From Streptomyces sp. NBRC 109706 (GTDB taxonomy: Bacteria; Actinomycetota; Actinomycetes; Streptomycetales; Streptomycetaceae), in the NCBI RefSeq assembly GCF_000974485.1, contig NZ_BBOM01000009.1, positions 496,001 through 560,000 of the forward strand: a stretch of 64,000 nucleotides of DNA. Reading direction: 5' to 3'. The notes beneath the pieces were generated by a model, which saw only the letters and a list, made by a program, of their open reading frames with translations, had not been told where the DNA came from and did not search any database. Below, in pieces: positions 34,136-42,657 of the stretch. The translations under genes were made by a program, and so were the position numbers. The number at the start of each line of letters is the position of its first letter. Position 1 is the stretch's first letter.

Positions 34136-35151
34136 GCCTCGCCCTTCAGCGCCTTGGAGACGCGCTCGTCGAAGTTGACCAGGTTCCAGTCACGGCGGTT
34201 GTCGATCTTGGCGTAACCGTGGGTGACCTTGCCGGTGGCGGTCTGCAGGAGCTTGCCGTCGCGCACCACGTAGTAGTCCACGCGGGAGGTGTAGGTGAAG
34301 TCCTTGAAGACGTTCTCCACCGTCAGGACGGTGTACAGCTCCTCCTCCATCAGCGCCTCGTCGAGGATCTGGATGCGCGAGTGGGGGCAGGCCGGAATCC
34401 AGCGGCGCTCCTCCAGGAGGCTCTTCACCGAGATGCCCCGGTCGGCGAGGAACAGGTCGACGACCTCCTCCATCTGCCGCAGGTAGCTGGACATCTGCAG
34501 GCGCTCCGAGAAGTGGCAGTACGGGTAGGGGATACGCCACTTCCAGCCGAACGAGTTGGTGCCGGCGGTCAGCAGGTCGAGGACCGGGTCGGGCCCGGTG
34601 GTGCCGCGACCGTTCGACAGCGAGGTGTTCTCCACGGCCAGGTCGACGCCGGACAGGTCGGGCGCCTCGGGCACCCGCGCGGTCGGGTCGTTCAGCCGGT
34701 GGCTCACGAACGGCGCCAGCTCGGCGGGCGGTTCGGGGGCCTCCTCGGCGAAGTTGTCCAGCCGCAGCACGGCCTTGGCCCGGCCGGTGATCAGCTTGGT
34801 GTCGGTGCCGTCGCGCTCACCGTTCAGGCTGACCGAGAAGGAGATGTAGTCCGCGCCGTCGACCTGGCTGGGCACCACCCGCGCCAGGACGGTCTCGTCC
34901 ATGTAGAGGGCGTGCAGGATCCGGGTGTCGAGATCGATGAGGTCGACCCCGAGGCCGTGGTCGGCGTGCAGGCCCCTGGCCGGCAGCCCGGCCTCGGCGA
35001 AGTGGTACAGGATGGCTTCCTCAACCAGGTAGTTGATGTGCTTGAAGCCGATCCAGGTGCAGATGTTGGACCCCTCGAAGCGCGTGCGCAGCGACACGGT
35101 GCTCTCACGGGTGAGGAGTTCCTTGACGGCGCTTTCCGTCACTGTGGTCAT
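34132..35151 (-). CDS. Double hot-dog acyl-thioesterase-like protein
   Basis: A 339-aa protein that appears to be two tandem hot-dog units (about 15-165 and 195-330). Each has a long central helix, FKHINYLVEEAILYHFAE in the first and RQMEEVVDLFLADRG in the second, and flanking strands like 4-hydroxybenzoyl-CoA thioesterases. No closely matching named family comes to mind. It could release or edit acyl-ACP intermediates. The ATG at 35151 overlaps the alpha/beta hydrolase stop. An ATG 15 nt upstream lies inside that gene and has no ribosome site. Confidence 0.7.
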   Translation of the reverse strand: MTTVTESAVKELLTRESTVSLRTRFEGSNICTWIGFKHINYLVEEAILYHFAEAGLPARGLHADHGLGVDLIDLDTRILHALYMDETVLARVVPSQVDGADYISFSVSLNGERDGTDTKLITGRAKAVLRLDNFAEEAPEPPAELAPFVSHRLNDPTARVPEAPDLSGVDLAVENTSLSNGRGTTGPDPVLDLLTAGTNSFGWKWRIPYPYCHFSERLQMSSYLRQMEEVVDLFLADRGISVKSLLEERRWIPACPHSRIQILDEALMEEELYTVLTVENVFKDFTYTSRVDYYVVRDGKLLQTATGKVTHGYAKIDNRRDWNLVNFDERVSKALKGEA

Positions 35152-36077
35152 CGAACGTGCTCCCATGGTGATCCGGGGCCGGGACCGCTGAGCGGGCGCT
35201 CGGCCGAAGTCTTGCTGACGAACTGTGCGACCACGTCCACGAACCGCGGCGCCTGTTCGAGCATCAGGAAGTGCCCGCAGTCGGTCAGCAGTTGGAACTC
35301 GGCACCCGGAAGATCGGCCGCCAGGGCCCTGGCCTCCTCCGGGAGGGCCGCGAAGTCGTCCTCGCCCGCCACGACGAGGCAGGGCACGGTGAACTGGTCG
35401 GTGCGCAGCCGGGGGGTGCGCAGATAGATGTCGTAGAAGCTGGTCCAGCCGTAGGCGCCGACCCGGTCACGCACCCGCGCGCCCAGGTCGAGCAGGGCCT
35501 CCTCGGAGAGCCGACGCCCGGCGGCCACCCTGACGCCCTCGGTCATCAGCCGGGTGAACCCCTCGACGGAGGTGACCATGCTCTCCCAGGTGAAGTCCTC
35601 CACCCTGCGGCGGTAGAACGGGGAGACCAGCACCATGGCGTCGATACCGAACTCGCGGAACGGGTCGGTGCCCTCCGCCAGCCGCCGGTTCAGGAACTCC
35701 AGGAGCACGGCGGCTCCCATGGAGTGGGCGACGACCACCCCCGGGCCACCCGGCACCCCGCGCAGCGCGTCGGCCAGATACGGCACGATATCGCCGCGCG
35801 CGCACCATTCGGCCACGCCGTCGCCGCGCCAGGGCAGTTCGGCGACCCAGGTCTCCGGCCCCTCCGTCCGCCGCACCTCGGCGAGGCAGGCGTCCCAGAG
35901 GGTGCCGCTGGTGGCCAGCCCGTGCAGCAGCGTCATCCGGGCGCCGTCGGCGTCCCCCGGGGTCAGCCGACGCACCGTCACCGGCTCGCCGAGCCCCGGG
36001 ACGGCGGCGGAGCGCGGGGCGTCCGGCCCCGGCTCCGGCACCGTGCGGGGGGTCGTCCGGCCCGCGGCGGTCGTCAT
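35148..36077 (-). CDS. Alpha/beta hydrolase
   Basis: A 309-aa alpha/beta-hydrolase fold protein. The nucleophile elbow is VAHSMGAAVLLEF, the acid is in AGEDDFAAL, and the His is in DCGHFLMLEQAP. An N-terminal Pro-rich stretch of about 30 residues precedes the fold. It sits between the CLF and hot-dog thioesterase genes with 4-nt overlaps on both sides. Probable roles are hydrolysis or transfer of an acyl chain from an ACP. A classical type II thioesterase of another subfamily is encoded separately at 40.7 kb. Confidence 0.88.
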   Translation of the reverse strand: MTTAAGRTTPRTVPEPGPDAPRSAAVPGLGEPVTVRRLTPGDADGARMTLLHGLATSGTLWDACLAEVRRTEGPETWVAELPWRGDGVAEWCARGDIVPYLADALRGVPGGPGVVVAHSMGAAVLLEFLNRRLAEGTDPFREFGIDAMVLVSPFYRRRVEDFTWESMVTSVEGFTRLMTEGVRVAAGRRLSEEALLDLGARVRDRVGAYGWTSFYDIYLRTPRLRTDQFTVPCLVVAGEDDFAALPEEARALAADLPGAEFQLLTDCGHFLMLEQAPRFVDVVAQFVSKTSAERPLSGPGPGSPWEHVR

Positions 36078-37021
36078 GCCGCGGCCACCTGCCGCACCAC
36101 GAGCCCCGCGGTGGCGTCGTCGGCGTCGCCACCGGCGGTGACATACACCGGACCGGCCCCGCCGTCGGCGAACCAGCCGAGGGCGGCCGCGCACTGGAGC
36201 ACGCCCAGCGCGCCGGAGCCGGTGCCGAAGGACTCGGTGACATCGTGCCGGGGCACCCCGTCCAACAGCCCTTCGGGCAGCACAGCGGACGCGCTCTCCG
36301 GCACCTGCCACAGGCCGGGGCGCCGCTCCTCGCCGGCCGCCAACTGCCCCAGGCACGCCTCAAGTCCCGCGCGCCTGACATAGCCGCCCACCGAGGCCAG
36401 CGCCGGGACGCCGCGTTCGGCGGCCGACTCCTCGCTCTCCAGCACCAGGCCCACCGCGCCGTCGATGGTGCGTTCCCCCTCGAGGAGTTCGCGCACCGCC
36501 TCGTTGTCGGGCTCGACGCCCAGCACCAGGACATGGGAGGCCCGGCCGCCGCGCAGCAGGGTCAACGCCCAGTGGACGGCGTCCAGTCCCGAGGTGGCTC
36601 CGTTGCACAGCATCAGGTTGGGCCCGCGCAGCCCGAAGCGGATCGCCACCGAGGAGGCGACGACATTGCTCGACGCGTTCGGCAGGTCCATCGGGCTGCT
36701 GGCGGCCGCCGTGTGCTCGACGATGGTGTCCATGGCCCGGCGGATCGTGTCGATATTGCCGTAGTTGGAGCTGACGACGACGGCGACGGACAGCGCCGGC
36801 ACCCGAAGCCCCGTCTCGTCCACCAGCCCCGCGTCGCGCAGCGCCGCGTCGGCGGCGCAGTACGCGAGCTGGGTCGCCCGGTCCTTGTAACGCAGGCCCT
36901 TCTTGCCGACGAACCCGGCCGGCTCGACCGGCGGGGCGTCCGCCGCGCGCGGCCCCATCAGCTCCTCGACGGAGCCCGCCCTGGCCAGCACCACGCCGGT
37001 CCCGCTCACCACAGCGTTCAT
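36074..37021 (-). CDS. Ketosynthase-like chain length factor (KS beta)
   Basis: A 315-aa KS-fold protein without the nucleophile. The motif reads LMLCNGATSGLDAVHWAL, with Ala at the Cys position. It is shorter than KS alpha and lacks the HGTGT His. It follows a true KS gene (37,018-38,157) with a 4-nt overlap, the classical KS alpha/KS beta arrangement, so the two probably form a heterodimer. In type II systems this partner limits chain length. Confidence 0.87.
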   Translation of the reverse strand: MNAVVSGTGVVLARAGSVEELMGPRAADAPPVEPAGFVGKKGLRYKDRATQLAYCAADAALRDAGLVDETGLRVPALSVAVVVSSNYGNIDTIRRAMDTIVEHTAAASSPMDLPNASSNVVASSVAIRFGLRGPNLMLCNGATSGLDAVHWALTLLRGGRASHVLVLGVEPDNEAVRELLEGERTIDGAVGLVLESEESAAERGVPALASVGGYVRRAGLEACLGQLAAGEERRPGLWQVPESASAVLPEGLLDGVPRHDVTESFGTGSGALGVLQCAAALGWFADGGAGPVYVTAGGDADDATAGLVVRQVAAA

Positions 37022-38157
37022 CGGGCCGCCTCCACAATCGCGACGGCGTTGATGCCGCCGAACCCGAACGCGTTCAACTGGGCGACCGCCAACGGCTCCT
37101 GGGCGGCCTCGCCGGTGACGAAACGGAAGTCCGTCGCGTCGTCCACCGGGTCCTCCAACCCCACGGTCGGCGGCACCCGCCCGTCGCCCAGGGACTTCAG
37201 CGCGACGACCATGCCGAGCAGCCCGGAGGCGCCCGAGGTGTGCCCGGTCATCGCCTTGATGGCCGTCATCAGCGGCTTGTCGACGTCCGCGCCGAACACA
37301 TCGCTGATGGCCTTCGCCTCGGCCTCGTCGTTGAGCAGCGTCCCCGTGCCGTGCACCATCACCAGGTCGATGTCCTTGGGCTTCAGCCCGACCCGGCCGT
37401 GGGCCTCCCTGATCGCGTCGGCGATGCCGGCGGGATCGGGCGCCGTCACGTGGAAGGCGTCGCAGTTGATCGCGACATCCCGCACCACCCCGTGCACCCG
37501 GCGGCCCTCGTCCGGGGCGCGGGTCAGCACCACGGCCGCCGCGCCCTCGCCCATCAGCACCCCGGCCCGGTTGCGGTCGAACGGACGCACCCGCTCGGGC
37601 GGCACCGGCTGGACGCGTTCCAGCAGTCCGTACATGGTCTCGGTGAGCACGTCGACGCCGGCCACGATCACCGTGTCGGTCTCGCCGGCCGCGAGCAGGT
37701 CGACGCCCATCGCCAGCGCGTAGAGCCCGGCCGAACAGGCGTTGGAGAAGGTGTGGGTGTCGTCGGCGTTGAACGCCTCCCGCAACGCGGTGCCGAAGTG
37801 CAGCCGTTGCGTGGCGAACTTGGCGGTGTCCGCCTCCCACAGCTCCACCGAGCGCAGCTCCCGCAGCCCGGTGCCGACCAGCACGGGCACCCCGCTGAGG
37901 TCGTTCTCGTCCAGGCCCGCGTCCCTGGCCGCCTGGGCGACCGCGTCCAGCAGCAGTCCGGTGGCCCGCCAGGGCACATCGGAGCCGGGCTCGGGACGGT
38001 TGTCCACCTCGTAGGCGTGCCGCGCGCTGTGCTTGCTCCGGTCGAAGCCGCGCAGCACATCGACGCCGGAACGGCCGGCGCACAGATTCTCGAACAGCTC
38101 GTCGGCGTCGCCACCCACTCCGGTGACGGCGCCCACCCCCGTGACGGCCCAACTCAT
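37018..38157 (-). CDS. Beta-ketoacyl-ACP synthase (KS alpha, pair 2)
   Basis: A 379-aa ketosynthase with active-site Cys141 in FSNACSAGLYALA, the first His in VMVHGTGTLLND and the second in AMTGHTSGASG. C-terminal AFGFGGINAV is intact. It performs decarboxylative condensation on ACP-bound chains. It is slightly short at the N terminus compared with FabF but has every catalytic residue. Overlaps the preceding KS and the following CLF genes by 4 nt each. Confidence 0.93.
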   Translation of the reverse strand: MSWAVTGVGAVTGVGGDADELFENLCAGRSGVDVLRGFDRSKHSARHAYEVDNRPEPGSDVPWRATGLLLDAVAQAARDAGLDENDLSGVPVLVGTGLRELRSVELWEADTAKFATQRLHFGTALREAFNADDTHTFSNACSAGLYALAMGVDLLAAGETDTVIVAGVDVLTETMYGLLERVQPVPPERVRPFDRNRAGVLMGEGAAAVVLTRAPDEGRRVHGVVRDVAINCDAFHVTAPDPAGIADAIREAHGRVGLKPKDIDLVMVHGTGTLLNDEAEAKAISDVFGADVDKPLMTAIKAMTGHTSGASGLLGMVVALKSLGDGRVPPTVGLEDPVDDATDFRFVTGEAAQEPLAVAQLNAFGFGGINAVAIVEAAR

Positions 38158-39407
38158 GCCGGCGTCCCTTCCAGCTGGGCTTCGAGCTGACCGAGCAGGA
38201 CCACGGCGTTGTTGCCACCGAAGGCCAGGCCGTTGTTCTGCACGACCTTCAGATCGGCCTCGATGGAGTGGTTGGGCACGCAGTCCACATCGCACTCGGG
38301 GTCGGTGGTGACATGGTTGATCGTGGGCGGGATGAACCCGTTGGTGATCGCGAGGGCGCAGCCGATGGCGGACAGCGCGCTTGCCGCTCCCATGGTGTGG
38401 CCGATCATCGATTTCATCGAGATCGTCCTGGGCGGCCTGGCGCCGAACACCTCGCGGATGGCGCTCGCCTCGGTCACGTCGTTGGCCTTGGTGCCGGTGC
38501 CGTGCGCCGAGATGAGATCCACCTGGTCGGGCTTGACCCCGGCGTTCTCCAGGGCCAGCTCCATGCACCGGCCCACGCTCTCCTGGTTCGGCGCGACCTG
38601 GTGGTAGGCGTCGCAGTTGAGGCCGTAGCCGAGCACCTCGGCATAGATCCGCGCGCCCCTGGCCAGCGCCGAGTCCAGGCTCTCCAGCACCAGCACGCCG
38701 GCGCCCTCGCCGGTGAGGATGCCCTTGCGGTCGACGTCGAAGGGCTGGCAGCGGTCGGGGGCGATGGTGCCCAGGCGGTAGAAGCCGGAGAACGTCTTGC
38801 GGCACATGGCGTCGGCGCCGCCGCACAGGGCGTACTCCGCCTCGCCCGAGCGCACCGCGTCATAGCCGTAGCCGATGGCGTAGTTGCCGGCGGCGCAGGC
38901 GGTCGGAATCGTCACCGCCTCCACGTCGGTGAGCTCCAACTCCTGGGCGATGGCCGCCGAGAGGCGACCGGCCGGAACACGGCGGACGATTTCGGGGTCC
39001 AGGTCCTCGGGGCTCCCGTTGATCTCGGTCTCGACCAGCTGGTCGAGGTCCCGGGACTCGCCGTCGGTCGTGCCGATCGAGATCATGCCGGGCAGCGCCC
39101 GCAGGTCCTCGACCTCCACTCCCGCGTCGTCGATGGCCATCCTGGCCGCGGCGACCGAGTACTGCGTCGCCCGGCCCAGCTCCCCCACCGCGAGGCGGCG
39201 GACCCACAGTTCGGGGTCGAAGTCGACGACCTCGCACCCGTTCGCGTAGTCGAAGCCCTCGACGTCGAACACGGTGATCGGCTTGGCGCCACTGCTACCG
39301 CTGCGCAGCCCCTCCTGGAACTGCGCCACTCCCATACCGATGCTGGAGACCACGCCGAGTCCGGTGATCACCACTCTTCGCGGGCCCAACTGCCCCGGCT
39401 CTGCCAT
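38154..39407 (-). CDS. Beta-ketoacyl-ACP synthase (KS alpha, pair 1)
   Basis: A 417-aa FabF-type ketosynthase. Cys171 lies in IPTACAAGNYAIG, His in LISAHGTGTKAND and MKSMIGHTMGAAS, and C-terminal LAFGGNNAVV is present. Full family length. It is the second gene of the operon after the ACP (54 nt gap). Together with the second KS and two Cys-less KS-like proteins it gives two possible KS/CLF pairs, enough for two elongation stages or two chain types. Confidence 0.95.
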   Translation of the reverse strand: MAEPGQLGPRRVVITGLGVVSSIGMGVAQFQEGLRSGSSGAKPITVFDVEGFDYANGCEVVDFDPELWVRRLAVGELGRATQYSVAAARMAIDDAGVEVEDLRALPGMISIGTTDGESRDLDQLVETEINGSPEDLDPEIVRRVPAGRLSAAIAQELELTDVEAVTIPTACAAGNYAIGYGYDAVRSGEAEYALCGGADAMCRKTFSGFYRLGTIAPDRCQPFDVDRKGILTGEGAGVLVLESLDSALARGARIYAEVLGYGLNCDAYHQVAPNQESVGRCMELALENAGVKPDQVDLISAHGTGTKANDVTEASAIREVFGARPPRTISMKSMIGHTMGAASALSAIGCALAITNGFIPPTINHVTTDPECDVDCVPNHSIEADLKVVQNNGLAFGGNNAVVLLGQLEAQLEGTPA

Positions 39408-39461
39408 TCCGAACTCCCCGTCCGTTGTTCCGACCGTGCCCGTTCGACGAATAACGCCGCC

Positions 39462-39713
39462 TTACCAGCCGGCGGACTCCGAAACGACCTCGTACACGCC
39501 CTTGAGGTGGACCATGCGCGGGAGTTCGGCCTGGTCGATCGTGATGCCGAATTCCTTTTCGAGACCGGCAAGGATCTCGATGGACCGGAGCGAGTCAGCC
39601 GAGTGGTCCTCCTTGAAGAGGCTGGTCTCGGTTACCTCTTCCTCCTCCAGCTCAAGAATGTCGAGGACGATCTCCTTGATCTTCTTTTCCCGCTCGTCAC
39701 GCACGGAGGACAC
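39462..39713 (-). CDS. Acyl carrier protein, first gene of the type II PKS operon
   Basis: An ACP of 83 residues when started at the GTG at 39,713. The carrier Ser is in DHSADSLRSIEIL, with Asp-His-Ser-Ala before it instead of the usual D-L-G. The rest has the standard four-helix acidic pattern. An ATG at 39,752 would add 13 residues, but it lies inside a good -10 box (TATGAA) and has no ribosome site, whereas the GTG has AGCAGG 8 nt upstream. The reading frame is open from both. Confidence 0.9.
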   Translation of the reverse strand: MSSVRDEREKKIKEIVLDILELEEEEVTETSLFKEDHSADSLRSIEILAGLEKEFGITIDQAELPRMVHLKGVYEVVSESAGW

Positions 39714-39747
39714 AATAAATACCTGCTCTCTCAAATCGAAGGCGCGT

Positions 39748-39776
39748 TTCATACGTTACCAGGAGACACGCTGCAA
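39748..39776 (-). promoter_or_regulatory. Candidate promoter of the polyketide operon
   Basis: On the minus strand TTGCAG (39,776-39,771), a 17-nt spacer and TATGAA (39,753-39,748), in an AT-rich pocket. Transcription would start about 25-30 nt before the GTG of the ACP gene. A separate TTGACA (39,880-39,875) further upstream has only a poor -10. Confidence 0.45.
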
Positions 39777-39943
39777 GTTTTTCTACGGCGCCTGGACGGC
39801 AAAGGCCAAGGGGGATTGCATAAAGCTGCCATTTTTCCCCCTGCCGAGCAGGATTGGATCCGTTTCGGCCGCTGTGTCAACACGGTCCTGCCAGAAAGCG
39901 GAAGTGGTGGAACCGCCGGCGGTCGACGCCCACCCGGCCCGCC

Positions 39944-40708
39944 TCAGGGCACGCTCGTCTCCCCGTGGTAGGAGCCGACCAACGCGTCGCCGATCCGCGC
40001 CGCCGCGTCGATGACCGCGCTCGTCAGCGCCCGGTCGGGATCGGCCGGCACCCTGGCGGCGGTTCCCGACACCACGACGGCGGCGACGACCCGTCCGCCG
40101 GCCGTCCGGCTCCACACCGGCGCGGCGACCGCCTGCGCGTCGGGAACCAGCGGATCGGGACCGTTCGCCCAGCCACGGCCGCGCACCCGGGCGAGCTGCG
40201 CGGCGGTGAACCTCGCACCGCGCAGCCCCTCGTACAGCTCGTCGGGTTCCTCCCAGGCGAGCAGCACCTGCGCGCCCGGGCCCGCCCGGACCGAGCGCGC
40301 CGTCCCCACCGGGACCGTCGACTCCCCGTCCGGGCCGCGTTCGGACGAGACCACACACACCTGGGCCTCGCCCCTGCGGCGGAAGAGCCTCGCGGCGAGG
40401 CCGGTGCGTTCGGCCAGTTCGTCGAGCACCGGCTCGGCGAGGCGCGGCAGCCGGCCACGGTGCGCCTCGACCACCAGGCTGCCGAGCCGTGGCCCGAGTA
40501 CGAACCGGCCCGCCTCGTCCCTGGAGAACATCCCGAGACGTTCCAATGCCCGGGCGAGCCGGTGCGTGGTGGGACGGCTCAGCCCGCTGCGGGCGACCAG
40601 CTCCGAGAGGGTGACCGGGCGTTGCTCGACGACGCCGAGCAGGGCTGACGTCTTGTCCAGCACGCCGACCCCGCACTTCGGCGGCTGGGAGGTGGTGGCC
40701 GTGCTCAC
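39944..40708 (-). CDS. IclR-family transcriptional regulator
   Basis: A 254-aa protein with an N-terminal winged helix (about 17-75, TLSELVARSGLSRPTTHRL) and a C-terminal IclR effector-binding domain (about 90-250). IclR proteins bind small acids or aromatic ligands and activate or repress nearby operons. The GTG start overlaps the stop of the type II thioesterase gene (GTGA), so the regulator is co-translated with it. It probably controls the polyketide operon, whose promoter region lies directly downstream. Confidence 0.9.
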   Translation of the reverse strand: MSTATTSQPPKCGVGVLDKTSALLGVVEQRPVTLSELVARSGLSRPTTHRLARALERLGMFSRDEAGRFVLGPRLGSLVVEAHRGRLPRLAEPVLDELAERTGLAARLFRRRGEAQVCVVSSERGPDGESTVPVGTARSVRAGPGAQVLLAWEEPDELYEGLRGARFTAAQLARVRGRGWANGPDPLVPDAQAVAAPVWSRTAGGRVVAAVVVSGTAARVPADPDRALTSAVIDAAARIGDALVGSYHGETSVP

Positions 40709-41454
40709 CGCCCCGGCACCAGACGGGCACGGATGTCCTCGACCAGCCGGTCCCGCTGGTCGAGGAGATAGAAGTGGTCGCCGGGAAAGCCCACCGCGTC
40801 GAAGCCCCGCGGGGCGAGGTCCGCCCATCGTCCGATGTCCGCCAGGTCCACCTCGGGGTCACCGTCGCCGACATACCCGACCACAGGGCACGGCAACGGC
40901 ACCCCGGGCCTGGCCCGGTAGGCGCGGACGGCGGCGAAGTCCGCCTGGATCGCCGGGACCACGAGTTCCCGCAGGGCCGGATCGTCGAAGAGCGCGGCGT
41001 CGGTCCCGCCGAGCCGGCGGACCTCGGCGATGACGCCCTCCTCGTCCAGCTCCTCGGCGGACGGGGCGACGGTGTGCGGCGGCCGGCGTCCCGACACCAT
41101 GAGCAGACTCGGCGCGATCCCGTGCCGCTCGCCCAGCCGCAGGGTCAGCTCGTAGCCGATCGAGGCCCCCATGCTGTGACCGAAGATCGCCAACGGCACG
41201 TCCGTCCGGGCGGCGACCACCTCGACGAGCGCGTCGGCCATCTCCTCGATGGTGCCGAGGAAGGGCTCGACGATGCGCTCCAGGCGACCGGGGTAGCGGG
41301 CCACCACCACTTCCACGTCGGGGCCGAAGGCGTTCCCCCAGGAGTGGAAGAAGCTGGCGGTCCCCCCGGCGTGCGGGAGGCAGAGCAGACGCAGCCGGGG
41401 CGTCCGGGCCGGCGCGTAGCGACGCAACCAGGGGCTCTGGGTTTCTACTGCCAC
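40705..41454 (-). CDS. Type II thioesterase of NRPS/PKS clusters
   Basis: A 249-aa alpha/beta hydrolase of the TEII (GrsT/RifR) family. It has LCLPHAGGTASFFHSW near the N terminus, the nucleophile in FGHSMGASIGYEL, YVGDGDPEV and the His in FPGDHFYLL. These enzymes remove stalled or wrong acyl groups from carrier proteins. I chose the GTG at 41454 because homology starts there. The upstream frame is Arg/Pro-rich antisense sequence. GAGGAG lies 11 nt upstream. It diverges from the regulator genes across a 1.2-kb gap. Confidence 0.92.
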   Translation of the reverse strand: MAVETQSPWLRRYAPARTPRLRLLCLPHAGGTASFFHSWGNAFGPDVEVVVARYPGRLERIVEPFLGTIEEMADALVEVVAARTDVPLAIFGHSMGASIGYELTLRLGERHGIAPSLLMVSGRRPPHTVAPSAEELDEEGVIAEVRRLGGTDAALFDDPALRELVVPAIQADFAAVRAYRARPGVPLPCPVVGYVGDGDPEVDLADIGRWADLAPRGFDAVGFPGDHFYLLDQRDRLVEDIRARLVPGR

Positions 41455-42657
41455 GATGCTTCGGTCTCCTCGTTGGGATGAGGGCGCCCGGGGGAGGGCG
41501 GCCTCGGAACCACCTCGGCGTCCGGGGCGACCCGAAGGGTCGCGCCCACGCGACGCGCCGGCGGCGATCCGGCGGTGCGCGCCGGCCGGAGCCGCGCTCG
41601 GATCCGGGGGGCCGGTCCGGCGCGGCGAGAACGGGCCGCTCTTCCGGCGGGAACGCGCCACCGACGCGGACGACTTCCATGAGAGAGGAACGTCTTCTCG
41701 GCCCCCATGCAACTGCGGGCGCGGGACGCCCGGCAATGGCGCCTACAGGAAGCTGCCACCGCCGCCGCGTCGGAACGCGTGCCGGTGGCCCTTTTCGACC
41801 GACAGCATGACAAGAAGTGCCAAACCGATGAGAAGCACCCCGACCGCACCAGCCGGACGGGCGGCCGCCGGCCGTCGGGTTCGCCGCCCGCCGGGTCTTC
41901 ATCTGCCGGCCGCCTCTCCGTCGGTTGCCGAGTAACGGAAATTTGCCGTCTTTCGCTCCCCTAAGGAGCCGGGAGGTACGACTTTGCGTAACGGTGATTC
42001 CGCTTTGCCCGATTCCGACCGTCGTCCGATCATTGCCTGTCCATCGGGATCAGGACGTCGCCCGGAAGGCGGGCGGTCATCGCAATTGGAAGCGCCCATG
42101 ACACGCGGAGCCGCCAAGCGCCGAAGAAAAAACCAATGACCCCGCTAACGAGGACCAACAAGCATGTGGGGACGCGCCTTGAGGAATCGGGAGAGATCGG
42201 ACCCACGGTTCCCCGCGGGGACTGTGTGACGGCCCACATGGTTAAACTTTCGCGAACTGCGGAACCGGCGACTCCGATTCCCGTTTTCCAACGGTACGCG
42301 AAGCCCTTTCACGGACAGAAGGGTACAGAACCCTCCGACCCCCCGTACGCGTTCGCAAATTACCGCACGTTTTCCATCAACCCCCGTGGCAACTTGCTGC
42401 CAAGTATGGAACCGAGGCAACCCTGATCTGGTCCGTTAGACTGACTTATCGTTGCAGCCGTAGGTCACGGCCGCCTCGGAGACCACGATGCCGAGCGACC
42501 ACGGCAGCCGATAGGCGAACGCGACCACTTTGCAAAAGATTGAGCGATAAACAAAGCAACTGCCGCACGCTGAAAAGATGCCCTTGAGGTGCGATAAGGG
42601 CTCGACGGGGGAAGTCGCCCGCCACGTAGTCGCGGCATATTCACGCCTGGGGGGAAC
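41455..42657. other. 1.2-kb gene-free divergent control region
   Basis: No credible gene. Short ORFs on both strands have Arg/Pro/Ser-rich translations and no ribosome sites. The left 450 bp are GC-rich. From about 41,930 the DNA becomes AT-richer (CGGAAATTTGCCG, a run of A at 42,124-42,130, TTAAACTTTCGCG at 42,242). A dyad TGGCAACTTGCTGCCA lies at 42,387-42,402. It must carry promoters for the thioesterase/IclR genes and for the LuxR-type regulators. A small RNA or leader cannot be excluded. Confidence 0.5.

Noticed and set aside
33032..37021. Two further active ketosynthases
   Set aside because: Both KS-like proteins lack the nucleophile Cys and the HGTGT His, so they are called CLF-like.
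41456..42426. Several ORFs of 70-160 codons in the 1.2-kb gap
   Set aside because: Biased Arg/Pro/Ser/Gly composition, no ribosome sites, overlapping on both strands, no motif. Treated as non-coding.
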